The notes under the pieces were generated by a model. That model was not told the DNA's origin. It did no database searches and saw nothing but the letters and a program-made list of their open reading frames with translations. Positions 32,867 to 45,144 of a DNA stretch of 64,000 nucleotides are shown here, piece after piece. Position numbers and translations under genes: made by a program. Location of the stretch: positions 240,698 through 304,697 of the forward strand of contig PYSS01000030.1 of the NCBI GenBank assembly GCA_003049465.1, read 5' to 3'. The DNA comes from Magnaporthiopsis rhizophila (lineage: Eukaryota > Ascomycota > Sordariomycetes > Magnaporthales > Magnaporthaceae). Within the stretch, counting starts at the first letter, position 1. Every line of letters begins with the position of its first letter.

Positions 32867-35800
32867 TCAAGCGTCGGGCCCAGGGACGATAGACCAAGTC
32901 TCCGCCGTGAAGGCCAGCTCCCGGTCCATCCGCAGCTGTTCCGGGTCGAGATAGACCTGCATCCCGGTGCCACTACCTCCAATGTCGAAGACACGGAGGA
33001 TCATGTAGACCTCGCGACGCCCGCCCCTTTCATGGACGGCTTTCATCTGTGATAGGAGACGATTGTTAGTGACGATGGACGAGACGGAGTCTCGGGAGGC
33101 AGGAAGCTATGGGAGTTTCCAACAAACGACAATTTTGCGCTGATTACTTACCCGCTGATATTGGCTCTTGCTCATGTAGAACGGCACCGCACAAGGCCCC
33201 GTCGTCGACTTGACCTCGATGAAGTACCGAGGCCGGGCGTTGTGCCACGTCTCCCCGTCGAGGTAGCCGTTGTCCACGAGCAGGGCGGTCAGGCCGCCCT
33301 CCGAGTCTTCGTAGGTGATATCTGCCGTCTCGCTGCCGTACCAGGGCTCCATGTGCGCGTACTCCGGGTGGACGGTCACGTATTTCCGCACCGTGCTCTG
33401 CCAGTTGCGAAGGCTCCAGCCGCTCAGGGCGGGGTCCAGCCTGGATAGCAATTCGAATACCTGTCGGAAGGAATGAGTGGTTAATGATATATATAGCCGG
33501 GGGTTCGAAAGCTGAGGAAGAGTGTCGTCTTCCCAGCTGGGATCCATCCACCATGGCAACGTGCATTGCGATAGCTAAGGATGAAACTCACGTATAACTC
33601 GCCAGCCGCGCCAATCTTCTTGTCGCGCTCGAGTTTAGTGGTGGACCGGAACCCCCTCCCGATCTGGCCCGGTCCATCGAACCCGTCAAACCCGTCAAAC
33701 GCAGCCGTGTCCCCGGCAGCATGCAGCGCGGCCTGGAGCGCCCCCATGGCGAACGGCCCTTTGGAAGGGAAAGAAGCGGCCCGCGCGGCCCTGAGGACAG
33801 CGTCCAGGATCCTGGTATACTGCCTATCCTCGTCGGACTGGTGCTGCCGTCCGAGAGACTCGGGGGCAAGAAACTGCGGCTCCGCGGAGCGCCGGGCCGG
33901 GCGCGGAACCGAGGGATTCGAGCGGATGAGCCTGGAGGACGTACGAACCACCGAGACAATGGTCTGGGAGTCGCCGCCGTCCGATGCGGTGGATGGCTCG
34001 TCGGGGGTGAGCAGGTGCCGCGACGAAGCGCTCGAGGACACGTCAAAGTTTCGGTCCTCCCCAGATCGCGACATGCGGTCTCCTTCCTCGTCATATTCCA
34101 CTCGGATGCTTGCCTCTGTCCTTGCAACACCGCCTACCCTAGCCGCCGTTCGTAGAGGCGTGTCTGGCGCCTCTTCGGATTCAGCTTCAGATTCGCTCTC
34201 GTGGTGGTCCCCGTCGCTCTCTGCACCCTCGGGCAACTCCACCCGAATGATGCCTTGATTGCTGAGAGTCGGGTCAATGAGGGACCGGTCAGCTGGAAGC
34301 ACCAGCACATATCCAAGCACAAGCACCGCGTCCTTCTCGACCCTCTCCTGTATCTGAGTCGTGCCGTGGCGCATGAGCCAAGCGGCGAGGTGGAAAGGCA
34401 GGACCGAGTGGAAGCAGACCTTCTGCTGTTTCCGGTCTCGGGGAACAAAAACGCGGAGCCCTGCCGACGTCTCCTCAATATGCAGGTCGCCCGTGGCCTT
34501 TTCGACCTCGGCATGACGCCCATCTTGAGAAACGGAGAGGACAGTAGAGATTTTTTCGGTCTCGAGCACCTGAGCGCTTCGCAACAGCCTATACAGTCCG
34601 TCCTTGTCCGCCAGATACCTGGGGCTGTTGAAATGGGCAGCGATTCTAGAAGCAGGGGGGATTGTTAGCGAGCTGTTCCTCTCCTCCTCGGGGCCTCGGT
34701 TGAAACGGGAGGCGGTTACCGTAGTATAGAGTGTGCCTTCGGCCCGAGTTTTCGACTCCGCGCCGAGATGGGACGCGCGGAGTCGAGGGATGCGGAAGTG
34801 ATCTCCCTCGTGCAGCGAGACAGGTAGAAACGCTCCAAGCCCGCCCAGTGGAAAAAAGGGGCCAGGCGACGCACGTCCTCGAGTTCATAGTCTAGCAGCT
34901 TGATGCGGCCCCGGAACATATCGCCCAAACATTGCCGATCGACAATGGCGAACTCCACACGCGCCGCAGATGCCAACGAAAAAGCCCCGTTCGGATACCT
35001 CACAGGCAGGAAGGTGGCCTGGAGAAGCGGCTCGGGATCTAGATCAATCGACCCGTCCCGGAGGAGCGAGCTAAAGCACTCGATACTCTTCTTCACCCGA
35101 TCCACTGGGGCATCTGCTGGAGTCTGCTTCAGATCGTCGTAGACCATTTCAACGGTGAGCGTCTTGACGCCCAGCATTTCGAGGAAAAAGTCCTCCAGGT
35201 CAGCGTAGCTTCTATTCAGGATGGATTTTCCCTGGATTTCGGCGGTGCTCGACCACAGACATTGACTGGTCGTGTACCAGCCAGAGCCGCTGCCTCCGCT
35301 GACAAAAATGAGGTTGCTGGATCCAAACGTGTTTCTGTGGCTCTGTTAGGCTGTATGTCCCAACATGCGAAAATGGCTTCGCTCCTTTTTGACGTACCTG
35401 ATCTCTTCGGTATCTTTGGTAGAGTCGACGAGGTGCATGTTGCTCAAGTAATGATAGAGCGTACGAATGCGGTCAAGGTCGTTACATTCTTTGTCCCGCA
35501 GCTCACGCAATTCCTCGGTGATAACCCCCCAGGACACGTCCCGAAGTTCCAACGTCCGCTTGACGAAGCTGCTGACAAGGTCAAGTTTCCCAGCATCACC
35601 ATCACAGAGCTGGGTGTAGGCGGCTTTGAGTGAGTGCCGAGTGGTCATTCCGGGCGGCCCTTCCCAAATGCAGTCGTCGGAGTGGGCACCGACAGGCTCC
35701 CCACTGTTTTGGTTGGATAGAGGCAGATATTTCTCTTCGTCAAACGTCTCACTGTCATGATTATTAGCGCGTCTCGTGAATTGTGCGTTTCACCGGGGAC

Positions 35801-38685
35801 TTACCGTATGGACTCGATCCAATTCTGTCTCGTTGCAGAGTCCAGGCCCCGAAGTTTGGTCTCGATGGTTGCAAAAAGATCAAGAACCCTGTGTTCAAAC
35901 CGCTCATCTCCTCCTTTCCTAAACATCCACTTCAGGGCGGTCATGAGGAAACAAATCTCATTATCCGACTCAATTTTAACGGCAACACCACCGAGGAAAC
36001 CCCATCTGCTTGTTAGCTCCTCCACCGAGCCGGTCTCCTTCAACTCAAGGAAAGGGAACGGCTCCGATTTGGTCATGAACCGGCCCCGTAGTCGTTGGAG
36101 GTTGGGAAACGGAAGCCATGTGTGGAAAAACTGGAAGAGGCTCGCGTCGCCATACCCGCACAGCTTTCCTGCATCAAGCTTCAAAAGCGAGGTCCTCAGG
36201 TACCTGCGTTTGCTAATTCGAGTCCCTTCGTCTTGCCATGACTGCTTGAGCAGGCCAAGGAGCTCTCTGGGCTGATGCTGTACGACGTATTTCCAAAGGT
36301 CCGTGAACGAGTCGGTGTCGCGAGAGACAATCCTCAAGAATTCCCGAACGTCGAGGTGCCCAACCAGCCACTCTGCCCATGAAGGACCCTGGGACGCCGG
36401 CAGTGATGGGACGTCTTCGAGGTAATGCGGGTGAAGAAGGGCAACGCGATAGCCCGGCGCATCTCCTTCTGGGCCCAGAAGTGCCTCGGGTCCGTAGGGA
36501 TGGTTGCCCGGCAGATAGATGTCCTGTCGGTGAGGATATGCAATAGTACCATCAGCTTGCCAGAGATAGAGCTTGTGCAGCTCAGAGCGTTGATTCTGGC
36601 CGCTGTGGTTGAGGTAGAGAAAATGCAGATGTGCTCTTGAGACTGTGGAGTCAACAAACTCTCCGTCCGGCGTCGAATACAACTTCAGTACTGCAGACCG
36701 AACGACAGCATCCGACGCCTCCACGACTCCAAGGAGAGTGAAGAGCTCCCTCCGATCAGGGTTATTGACCGCGGAAGACTCTAGAACCTGTAGTTCCAGG
36801 CCTGGCGGAATCCTGATGCCGCCAGCCGTGGTCGGCAGATATACCACGCCGTCTTCGGCAGACGCCCAGGTATCGCCAGCCAATGGAAGCAAGGGAATTC
36901 TCTTCATACTGGCGGCCAGGCCATCATGGTTCTCCTTGAGTCCACGTGAGAAGAGCTTTGCCACAGCCGAATGCCATTCCTCGCTGGTCGAGCTCGCTTT
37001 CATTTTAGAATCGTCGCTTTTGAGATGCCATTCAAGATCTTCGACCAACTCATTCAGATCGGCCAGGCTTAGCCCATATTCCACTAGAGACGATATAGAC
37101 CCCGCTGGATACGCTCCCGAAAGGTAGCGATGGTAGCACGGATCCAAAAGTAGCCCTCCGTCCTTATCTAACGCGCCAGGTCCTGGGGCGATGATATCCT
37201 CGATGTGGTGTAGGCCGTCTAGACCTCGCGCCCTGAATATGGGGTCCCAGTGTATGCGATCCTCGAGCTTCTTGTGCAGGGCCAACCAGAATTCGCTCGG
37301 CTTGTCCTCGGTCCTTGGGAGAAACTGCGGCCAGGTGTAGCAGAGCTTCTCGTGCTCGCAGAACTGAAGCACGGCTTTGAAGAATGCCTCGGCGATGCCA
37401 TCCAGCAGGTCAATGTTCCTCTTCGATGTGGTCATGATGCCCTGGCGGCTTGCCGTGGTGTCAAAGTCGGACTGGATGAGGAACTGCAGTGCCAAGATTT
37501 ATGTTAGCGAATCTGGCACGGATGTGACCCGCAGGTTTGGAATCTGCCGGGTTGGATGTGCCTTACCTTGAAGGCTGATTCTTCGACCGGCAAGAAAGCA
37601 AAGATTCCCTGTCTCCCGACGGCCGGGACAAAGTCTTCCGTGAGAGGGAACGCGAGAACGATTTCGGCCGTAGAAAATGCTCCGCTCGCCTCGTCCGCCT
37701 TAGACAGCTCGCGGCTTTGGCTTTTAGAGAGCTTGGAGGCCATATGGCGCGTAATGTGGAAGTGTTTCGTTTCCGTTTCCGTGCTGCCGCCCGGCATCGT
37801 AGAGGCAGATCCTAGCGTTACCAAATAACCGACGGCGTCGCCGGCCTGGCTAAAATCTTTCGCGGTCGTTACGCAGCCGTTATCGTCGTAGAAAATAACC
37901 TGGATCCGCCTCAGGTTGCGGAGGAAAAGGAGGCACGTGGGCTGAAGATCGGCCAGCTGTTTAAAAATAACACTGCGCAAATGTTCCAGCTCCTCCGGGT
38001 CCCCTGTATCGTGGAGGTCGAGTGTTATGCGGGTCATCGGGTCCGGCAGCTCCGTATCCGCCTCGACCCAGATAGGCGTGACCATTCCCAGGCCAGGGTC
38101 GTCCCTCCGGTGTTTGAAATAGAATGAGAAGTGGCCGGATTGGATATGGACCTTCCAGGCGGCGATGAAAACGGACTTGAAGCCGATTCCCTTGGCTCCG
38201 ATGTAGCCGTACGACGCCGACTTGGTGCTCTGGCCGACCGCACAGATGGCCGACAGGTCCCGCTCTGTGAACCCATCCTCGTTGCACTCGACGATGATGC
38301 GCCCTGGGTGGACGTGGAAGGCGATTGACGGCAGGTCTCCGCACGCCGTCGCACGCTCGAAGCGGTTGTCGTCTGCGTTCTGAAGCACCTCGAAGACGAA
38401 GCGAGCATCGCTGCCATATATGTTCTTTGCAAGACTGGGAAAAAGTTTCCGAGTCAGCAAGCACTTTCCTCGCGCCGAAAGGGAGCGTCAAATTGCTCCC
38501 ATTAGGATGCATATGGGGCCATACGTTTTAATAGAATGTGCGGCGAGCTTATCCTTTGCCAGCAGGCTTTTCTCAATGGTACGCCGTGCCTCTGGGTCAA
38601 TCCTGTTCAGGACCTCCTCGGGTACAAACCCCAATTCCTCGGCGATGTTCAGCACCGCTTTCTTAGCGTCTGCTCTGCTCGCCAT
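32867..38685 (-). CDS. NO VEIN-like protein: GHKL (HSP90-type) ATPase plus C-terminal nuclease-like domain
   Basis: Eight exons: 38525-38685, 37567-38434, 35805-37483, 35398-35751, 34720-35334, 33592-34645, 33152-33460 and 32867-33046. They sum to 5220 nt and 1739 residues with all phases closed. Start: ATG at 38685 (MASRADAKKAV). Residues about 55-250 form a GHKL ATPase: FVFEVLQNADDN (N box), VECNEDGF (G1 box) and GYIGAKGIGFKS (G2 lid). A long helical region follows (250-1250), then an acidic Ser-rich linker (ESDGDHHESESEAESEE, about 1285-1300). At about 1595-1680 comes a domain with DITYEDSEGG and RPRYFIEVKSTTG, in which Asp and the E-V-K resemble a PD-(D/E)xK nuclease core, as in plant NO VEIN C-terminal (DUF3883-type) domains. 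Homologues are common in filamentous fungi but their job is not established. It is the last gene before the AT-rich block. Confidence 0.88.
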
Positions 38686-41600
38686 GTTGGCGACGGGTAC
38701 AGGGCCCCAAGCTGGGGCCGCAAATGTCGAAGCTGCCAAGATATCGTCAGAGCCCCTTGCTGGTGAAGAGAGGAACCGCCCCGAGGCGAGGGACTACCGT
38801 CTTGCTTCCTGTTGCCCGACCATTTATATGAGCCGGCCGCTCCGCAGGAACGGTTGGGCGACGGTATGTGGCCTCTGCTGTTGCTAATTTCCTGATGCCT
38901 ATGAACCACCACCCCAGCTACCGCCCCTGACTGAGACACGCTCGCCCCTGGCGGCTGCTGCGACTACTTTGCTGTGCCGCCGGGCCGCGTCGCTCCTGCG
39001 CCCATCCATGATGCGACATACCTCCCATGAGTTGTTGGTTTACAGTTGCATCGGGAGCGGGGACCCCGCGACGGCGTCAGAGCCTTACCACGGCCTGCAT
39101 TAGTGCAAACAAGGTGTGATGGGACTAGCCAACGGACGTCGAGTAGAAATGAGGGGGGCCGCCGAGTTGCCGCGAGGCGGGAATGAGGCGGGTAGCCCGG
39201 GCGGGTGCTTGCCCGTTCGTTGGCCCTGCCCCGAGCGGCGTGTTCGTTTTTTGGTACTTCACTTTATGCTTTCTACAAGAGATGTAAACAATCCCAGCTT
39301 CCAAAAGTACGCGGTATGCCAGATACCTCAGAGTGTTGTGATAACCCACTGATATCAAACCTGGTTAGGCGCTGAAATGTATATAAAAAGCCCAGGGCAT
39401 ATATACATACAGTCAGGAATAAAAAGCACGGGATCCCTGGCCACCGAACACCGAGGAGTTCGGAGCACGGTCACAGTCACCGAAAGAAACCCACCGAAAT
39501 TATCGATCCAGCGTTCACAGGCGACCTCCAACCCCCGATCGGGGGGAAAAGCCCCCCCACCAAAGGTTCGTCGTTATCCCGCTCCGAGCTCCCCGCCCGC
39601 CTGACGCGGTACATCAGCGGCCCTGGGTATGGCAGGAATGGATGGTGCCAGGATCCGGGTGTCTGAGGGAGGGTGAGAGGAACCAGGCCGCTGGCCAATC
39701 TGGGCTGGTCCCCTCTCCTGGCGGCGCAGCGGCGGCCGCATTCTGGGCGGCAGAACGCATAGAATAGAGTCGACAAGATCGGGGGGGTCGAAGCGATGTT
39801 AGCCGTGATTGTGGTGTCGTGGTGATTTCATCTCTGAGCATCCCTGAGCATCCCTGGGTGGGGGGTGAGCAGAGGTACGCGGGCCTGAGCCAGGGCCAAA
39901 TTGCTGACTAACCCGATTGGGGCGTTTGGTAACCAGTTTTAGGGAGAGAGACTACCTAGGTAGTCTCTCCCCAAAACCTTTTGCCGACTGTCCCAATCGG
40001 GTTAGTCAGCATTTTGGCCCCGGCTCAGGCTCGCGTCACCCTTGCACGCTAACGCTAAGGTGCCTATTCCCAGCATGCCTTCCTTCCTCCGTGTGCGGCC
40101 ACGGTGTACGGACCGCCGAACCACCGAGTCCGATGTCCCTTTTGTTATCAGCTTGTTAGTATTAGAACGGTCGGGACGGGTATAATTAACCCTGTCGTTA
40201 AGCCCCGCGCCAATAACAAACCAGCAATAAGGAGCCGCTAACCCCTCGCAATGCCCGACGGCCGCGAGTATGCAGTGGCCGTTGCGTGTCCGGCGTCGTG
40301 TAGGTGTAAGTGACCCAGCGAGAGCATCCAAATCCCGCCCGCCGACACTGACAACTGACCCCCTGGGCAACACCGACAGGCCCCGATAACCAGACCCCAC
40401 GCCCCGTGCAACAGCGGCCTCCAGCGCCATTATCGCTGCCCTCGACCTTTCGTCCTACCCAGCCGGACCTAGAATCCACGCCACCGAGGCTGATACCGCA
40501 AGAGCCGTCCGGCTGCTCAAGACCATGCAGTACGACTGGGCATTAACCACGCCCATTTTATACCCCTTACCAGTGCTAAGTGGGTGCTTAAGCGCTTAGA
40601 AGCAATGAAGCGCAACCCGAAACCCGGCTGGAAGTGTGACAGCTCGCTTATTGGAACATGTTGCAGCCAGGAGCCGACAGCGAGTTCGACGGCGCTGTCG
40701 AAAGCCTCGAGCTCCTCCCCGGCATCCAGATGCAGCCTACCAGTAGCACATCACCGCAACGGTTAAGAACATGGCGACCGGTCGCATCACGCAGCTGGTC
40801 GGCGGCAACTTCGGGCAACGCGGCCTCCCTACACGGCATTTACAATACGCAACCTTCAACTCTTACGAGGAAAGCCCACATGATTGAAAAGTATCTGGCT
40901 GGTGCAAGGAAAAGATCCTGAGCCGCCTCCCGGAACGGATATGCAGTTTTCAAATTAAATCTTTACATATCGACGGCTAATAAATATTAAACCCCGCTTA
41001 TACCTCGTGTGCTTTTTATTACCCAATCATGTTCCGGCTGCCGCCCGTCTTCACAATCACGAGGCTCGTTGGCGGCGCTTCTCGATCCCTTGCGTTGCAT
41101 TTGCGTTTTCGTTGCGACGGCCGAAGGATTCTTCTGGGCTGGTGGGGTCCCTGTCCCTATCCCGGCGCCAAAATCCGTCCCCGCTAGTTTCCGAACATCG
41201 GATGGGCATCAACGTCTGCCCGGGCCGTGCTGCCCGAAAACAGGGAGGAGATCATATGGGACGCGCCCTGTGTAACACGGCAAGATAGCCCCTGAAAAGA
41301 TCGGAAAAGGGTTCAAAACCACGAGCAGGGAATAAGGAACAGGAGGGGTAGATGGGAAAATTCTTGGGAAGGACAAAAAGGGAGCAAAAAGCGCTTCTCG
41401 TAACTTGTTTTCACGCAGTTGTGCTGTACAAAACACAACTCGCGATCAAGCAACTCGTACCAATGGGCCGCCATCTCATTTAATCTCGATCCAAATAACG
41501 ATTTAAACCCACCAGAAGCCGGTCAGCAACCTCGACCGACACCCCACCCCTATGCGGGATATTCGGCATTAAAAGCCCGGAATAAACAGGAGGGCCACAA

Positions 41601-42205
41601 TAGGCTAAATCACGCGCCAATTTTTCTTTTGCCTGGTTTTTTGGGCTTCGTAGCTTTGCGGTGTGGGCCAGACAGACCCCAGGCTGATAACGCCTCGAAG
41701 GCAGGCTCCCTTCCCGCCAATCGAAGCTTCGGTGCACACCCATTTTATACGGCGAGGCCGGCGGTGTCGTGTCGGCACCCCTTTATGCGCCAATAGGCAG
41801 GCCCGGATGTGGGTGGGCCACGCCGGATCACAAAGGCCGCCCGCCAAGCTCGAAAAGAACAAAAAGAAGGAGGCGGGATGCGAACGGGCCGTCTCGGCTT
41901 TAAGCGGCGCGTGCCGCCGCGGAGCCGCCGCCTAGGCACAGTCGGCGCCACCAATTTTTTAAGCGGGGAAATGATGGAAAGCCTGACGCTGTAAAATACC
42001 AAGGTAAAAATAGATACCGATTGCTAAAAGCTTAGGAGGAAAAATAGCATGGCTGTAATAAAGCGGTCCAAAATAATAAAAAGTTTATTTGTAACAAAAG
42101 GGATAAAGTCGGTTTGGAGAAAAGTCTCTAAATTATAATAAACTTCTTAAAGCTTTAAGGAAATGCTTAAGGAAGCAGAATCTCCTCGAGGGGCCCTTCG
42201 AGGTA
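38686..42205. other. Gene-poor transition to the AT-rich block
   Basis: About 3.5 kb with only short ORFs (60-142 codons), many overlapping on both strands and none recognisable. Base composition stays GC-rich to about 41,990 and then turns abruptly AT-rich, 200 bp before the first transposon end. A 148-bp palindrome lies at 39883-40030, and a direct repeat of agcatccctg sits at about 39838-39857. The stretch 40500-40920 has some codon-like texture but no frame stays open, so it could be an old degenerate element. Confidence 0.45.
39883..40030. repeat. 148-bp near-perfect palindrome (foldback element)
   Basis: The left arm runs from gcctgagcc through gctgactaacccgattggg to gagactacc, and its reverse complement follows immediately. 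The centre is GACTACCTAGGTAGTC near 39957, so there is essentially no loop. The arms are about 73 bp with roughly ten mismatches or small shifts, mostly in the middle third. It could be a foldback or MITE-type element, or the template of a hairpin RNA. No target-site duplication could be defined with confidence. Confidence 0.85.
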
Positions 42206-42234
42206 AATCAGTGCACCCCCTGTCGGCCACCCCC
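42206..42234. repeat. Left terminal inverted repeat of the Fot1/pogo element
   Basis: It begins AATCAGTGCACCCCCTGTCG and continues into a C-run. It matches the right end with one visible G-to-A change at the second base. A single N (42235) interrupts the C-run, probably an unresolved homopolymer length. Confidence 0.88.
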
Positions 42235-42307
42235 NCCATAATGCAAAAATGTACTAATTCCTGATCAGATTTTTCCGCTTTTTCAAATATATTTTTATCC
42301 ACCTTTT

Positions 42308-42762
42308 GTTACGACCATATCTGGCAGGGGGCAAAAGGGCTGGGGCTAACCCCCAGCGGTACGCCTTTACCCCGTAATTATGGGGAACTAAGGGTTGCAT
42401 AATTAAGGCCAGGGTAAATAAAAAATCACATAACCAGATATTTACCTAAATATAGTGATATGTTTGTTATAAATATAACAAATATAGCACGGTGATATAT
42501 TCGTTATAAATATAGCAAATATAATATAAATATGGTATAAAGATTTACGGGTATATAAAAAAGGGTTTCCTTTTTGTTAAATAACTTTGATTAAAGCTTT
42601 GGTATTAATTAATCTAAATTAGTTTCAAGGTATCCTTTTGGGCAAATAATCGAGATTTTTGTTATTATACAATTTCCAGTACAAGGCGATTTTATGGAAA
42701 TTATACTGCTTAATACCTTTTCTAGTATATTTTATTTTAAAAGCAAAAAACCGTTTGTAATA
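42308..42762 (+). repeat. 5' LTR of gypsy copy A
   Basis: It starts TGTTACGACCATATCTGGCA and ends GTAATA. It aligns end to end with the LTR at 49129-49584, with many C/T and G/A differences. It contains tandem variants of a GTTATAAATATAACAAATATA-type motif near 42460-42530. Confidence 0.9.
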
Positions 42763-45144
42763 TTTTGATTGATCCTGTTCAGTATTTACCGAAGGTAATA
42801 AGTAGTAATAATTATATTAATTGCAGGCAAAAAACCCGAAAATATTATTATTGTTAGCAAATTGTACAGTAATTTTTCGGTGGTTATATAAGCATTTATT
42901 GCGGAAATCGAGAAATTTAAAAAAGTTTAAACCGAACCTTATATTGCTGTTAAGTTTTACAAATTTCCCTTGCCTAATAAGTATAATAGGAAAAAAAGCA
43001 AAATTAAAATGTTTTTAACCAAATATAAAGGGTATTTTTTGTTTTATTAAGATTATTTTTAACGGGAAGAATAGAAAATTACCTATACAATTATATATTT
43101 GAATGGTAAAGTTAAGGATTGATTTGAACCTATTTGGTTCGATTATTTAAAAGGGCATAATAAGTTTAAGGAGGAAACCAAACTGGTATTTGCTAATTTC
43201 GAAAAATTTGGAAAAAAGGTTGCTAAAATTTTTGGATAAATTAACAAAAAATGGGTGGCTAAAAGAAAATTATTTTAGTTTTGGCAAAAAGGCCCCATAT
43301 TAATTTATATTTTTAAATTTTAATAACTGATTAATAAATTTAACTGGATAAAAAATACCAAAATAATTCAGTTTTATTAAAAATTAAAAAATAATATAAA
43401 AAATAAATTATTTAAACAGGAATAATTTGAAAATTTTGTTAATTATGTTATTATGGCCGTTTGTATTAGTAATAAATTATATAAATAATGCTTCGAAAAA
43501 AAAGTTTAGTAAGTTAAGCCAGTGGCGCAAAATAATAAAACCAACCAAAAAAAGATAAAATAATAATAATTTACGGTTTACGGTATGTATTTTGGATTTA
43601 TAAATTTTAGCGCTGGGGTTATATACCAGCAAAAAGAATAAAAATATGTTCGGTTTAAAAACCCGAAGGATGGGAAGTATTTTAAATATAGAAAAAAAAA
43701 TATATTAAAAAAGATTATTTATAAAAAAACCAATAAGCAGCCGTTTTTTGCTGGGAAAATATATTAAAAAATTATAAGTTTATAATTTCAGTTTTACCTG
43801 GGACAGTATAATAAATAATAAAAGGAAGTTTGTGTTTCGGAGCATTGTTTAGCTGGATTTATTATTTTGATAAGAATTGTATGGTTTATTGTTTTAATAA
43901 AAATGCTATAAGGTATTACCTTAAATAATAATTTATTATAATGCAACAAATTAACCGATTTTGGATTAATAACAAAAGGGAAATTAATATTGCCACCGGC
44001 CTTATAACATTTGAAAAAAAGGATAATGCAGCAGTTTAAATTTTAAAAAAATTTAAGGAAATTAGGTGCTATAATAACTGTATATTAATAATAAAGAAAT
44101 TTGTTAAACAAAACGGGAAGCTTGAAAAGTTAGCCTAAAATAAAAATATATCGAACACTTCGGTTAATAATTCCGAGGAAAACCCAAATATAAATGCAAA
44201 AGTAAAATAATTTTTGGGCCAGATATATTTGTTGCGGGCCTAGGAAAAAAAACCGGACCTGATAAAATTTTGGAAAATTACAAAAGCAAACCCTAATAAT
44301 AAAAAACCTAGCAAAAAACGATATATTATCGATTTTAAAAAATTCCAGCAAAAATTTGATTAGCAATTAACCGATATAAAAAAATAACCCTTTATAACCA
44401 AAAAGGAAATACGAAAAGTGTATATTTTATTTAGGTTTTTGGAAATAAACCGATAATTTTGGAACTAGCCCAAACCTATTAATAATTTGGTGCGCAAAAA
44501 ATTAGTGCAAAATAATAAAAATAAACCCCTAAATTGGTTAAGGAACGATTAATCGGTTATTTATTATGGGGTATTATTTAAAAATATTCCGAATTTGGAT
44601 TAACGGTTAATATAACCATATATATTAGATTATAAAAATATAAACCCTAATGCGGGCTATTATAATAAACTTTTTTGGGCCGAATGCCTGTATAATAATT
44701 GCAGGTAATATATGGCCAAAAAACTGAAGCATAATTTTTTTTTACAAAAAAAGGGAAAAGAATTGGTGCAATATTTATAATAAAAATACCAGTTTTTAAA
44801 ATGGTGGATAATAAAAATGGGTTATAAAAATTTTGCAGCAATTTTTAAATTATTATTAGTGTATTTTATAATATGCATGGCAGGAATTTTTATATATTGG
44901 ATATGCGGAAAACCGGAATGCAAAATTTATATAAAAAAAAAAGCGCAAACCTGGACGGACAGGTTTATCCGTTTAATAAAAATAACCGGGGACCAAAAAG
45001 GGGCACCCCAAGCAAAAAATTAAGGGATTTACCCAAAAAAAAGGCACGGGTAAAATAATAATAATTAGCAAAAATTTTAATAATAATGATTAACGATTAA
45101 TACAAATATATTAAAATAATAATATATTAAAAAGGAAAAAAAAT

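Noticed and set aside
33581..34258. 225-codon plus-strand ORF
   Set aside because: Antisense to exon 6 of the NO VEIN-like gene, whose frame is supported by phase-consistent splicing on both sides.
42400..42540. Tandem AT-rich motifs in the LTR, considered as an origin or CRISPR-like array
   Set aside because: The repeats are short, irregular and without unique spacers. They are conserved only as part of the LTR and its copy at 49260-49380.
44130..44366. Small Phe/Ile/Tyr-rich ORFs in the AT-rich block (also 50543-50839, 54868-55146, 55753-55989, 60553-60822)
   Set aside because: Chance ORFs in A/T-rich DNA on the wrong strand or frame of the gypsy or pogo relics. Hydrophobic only because TTT/ATT/TAT codons dominate.
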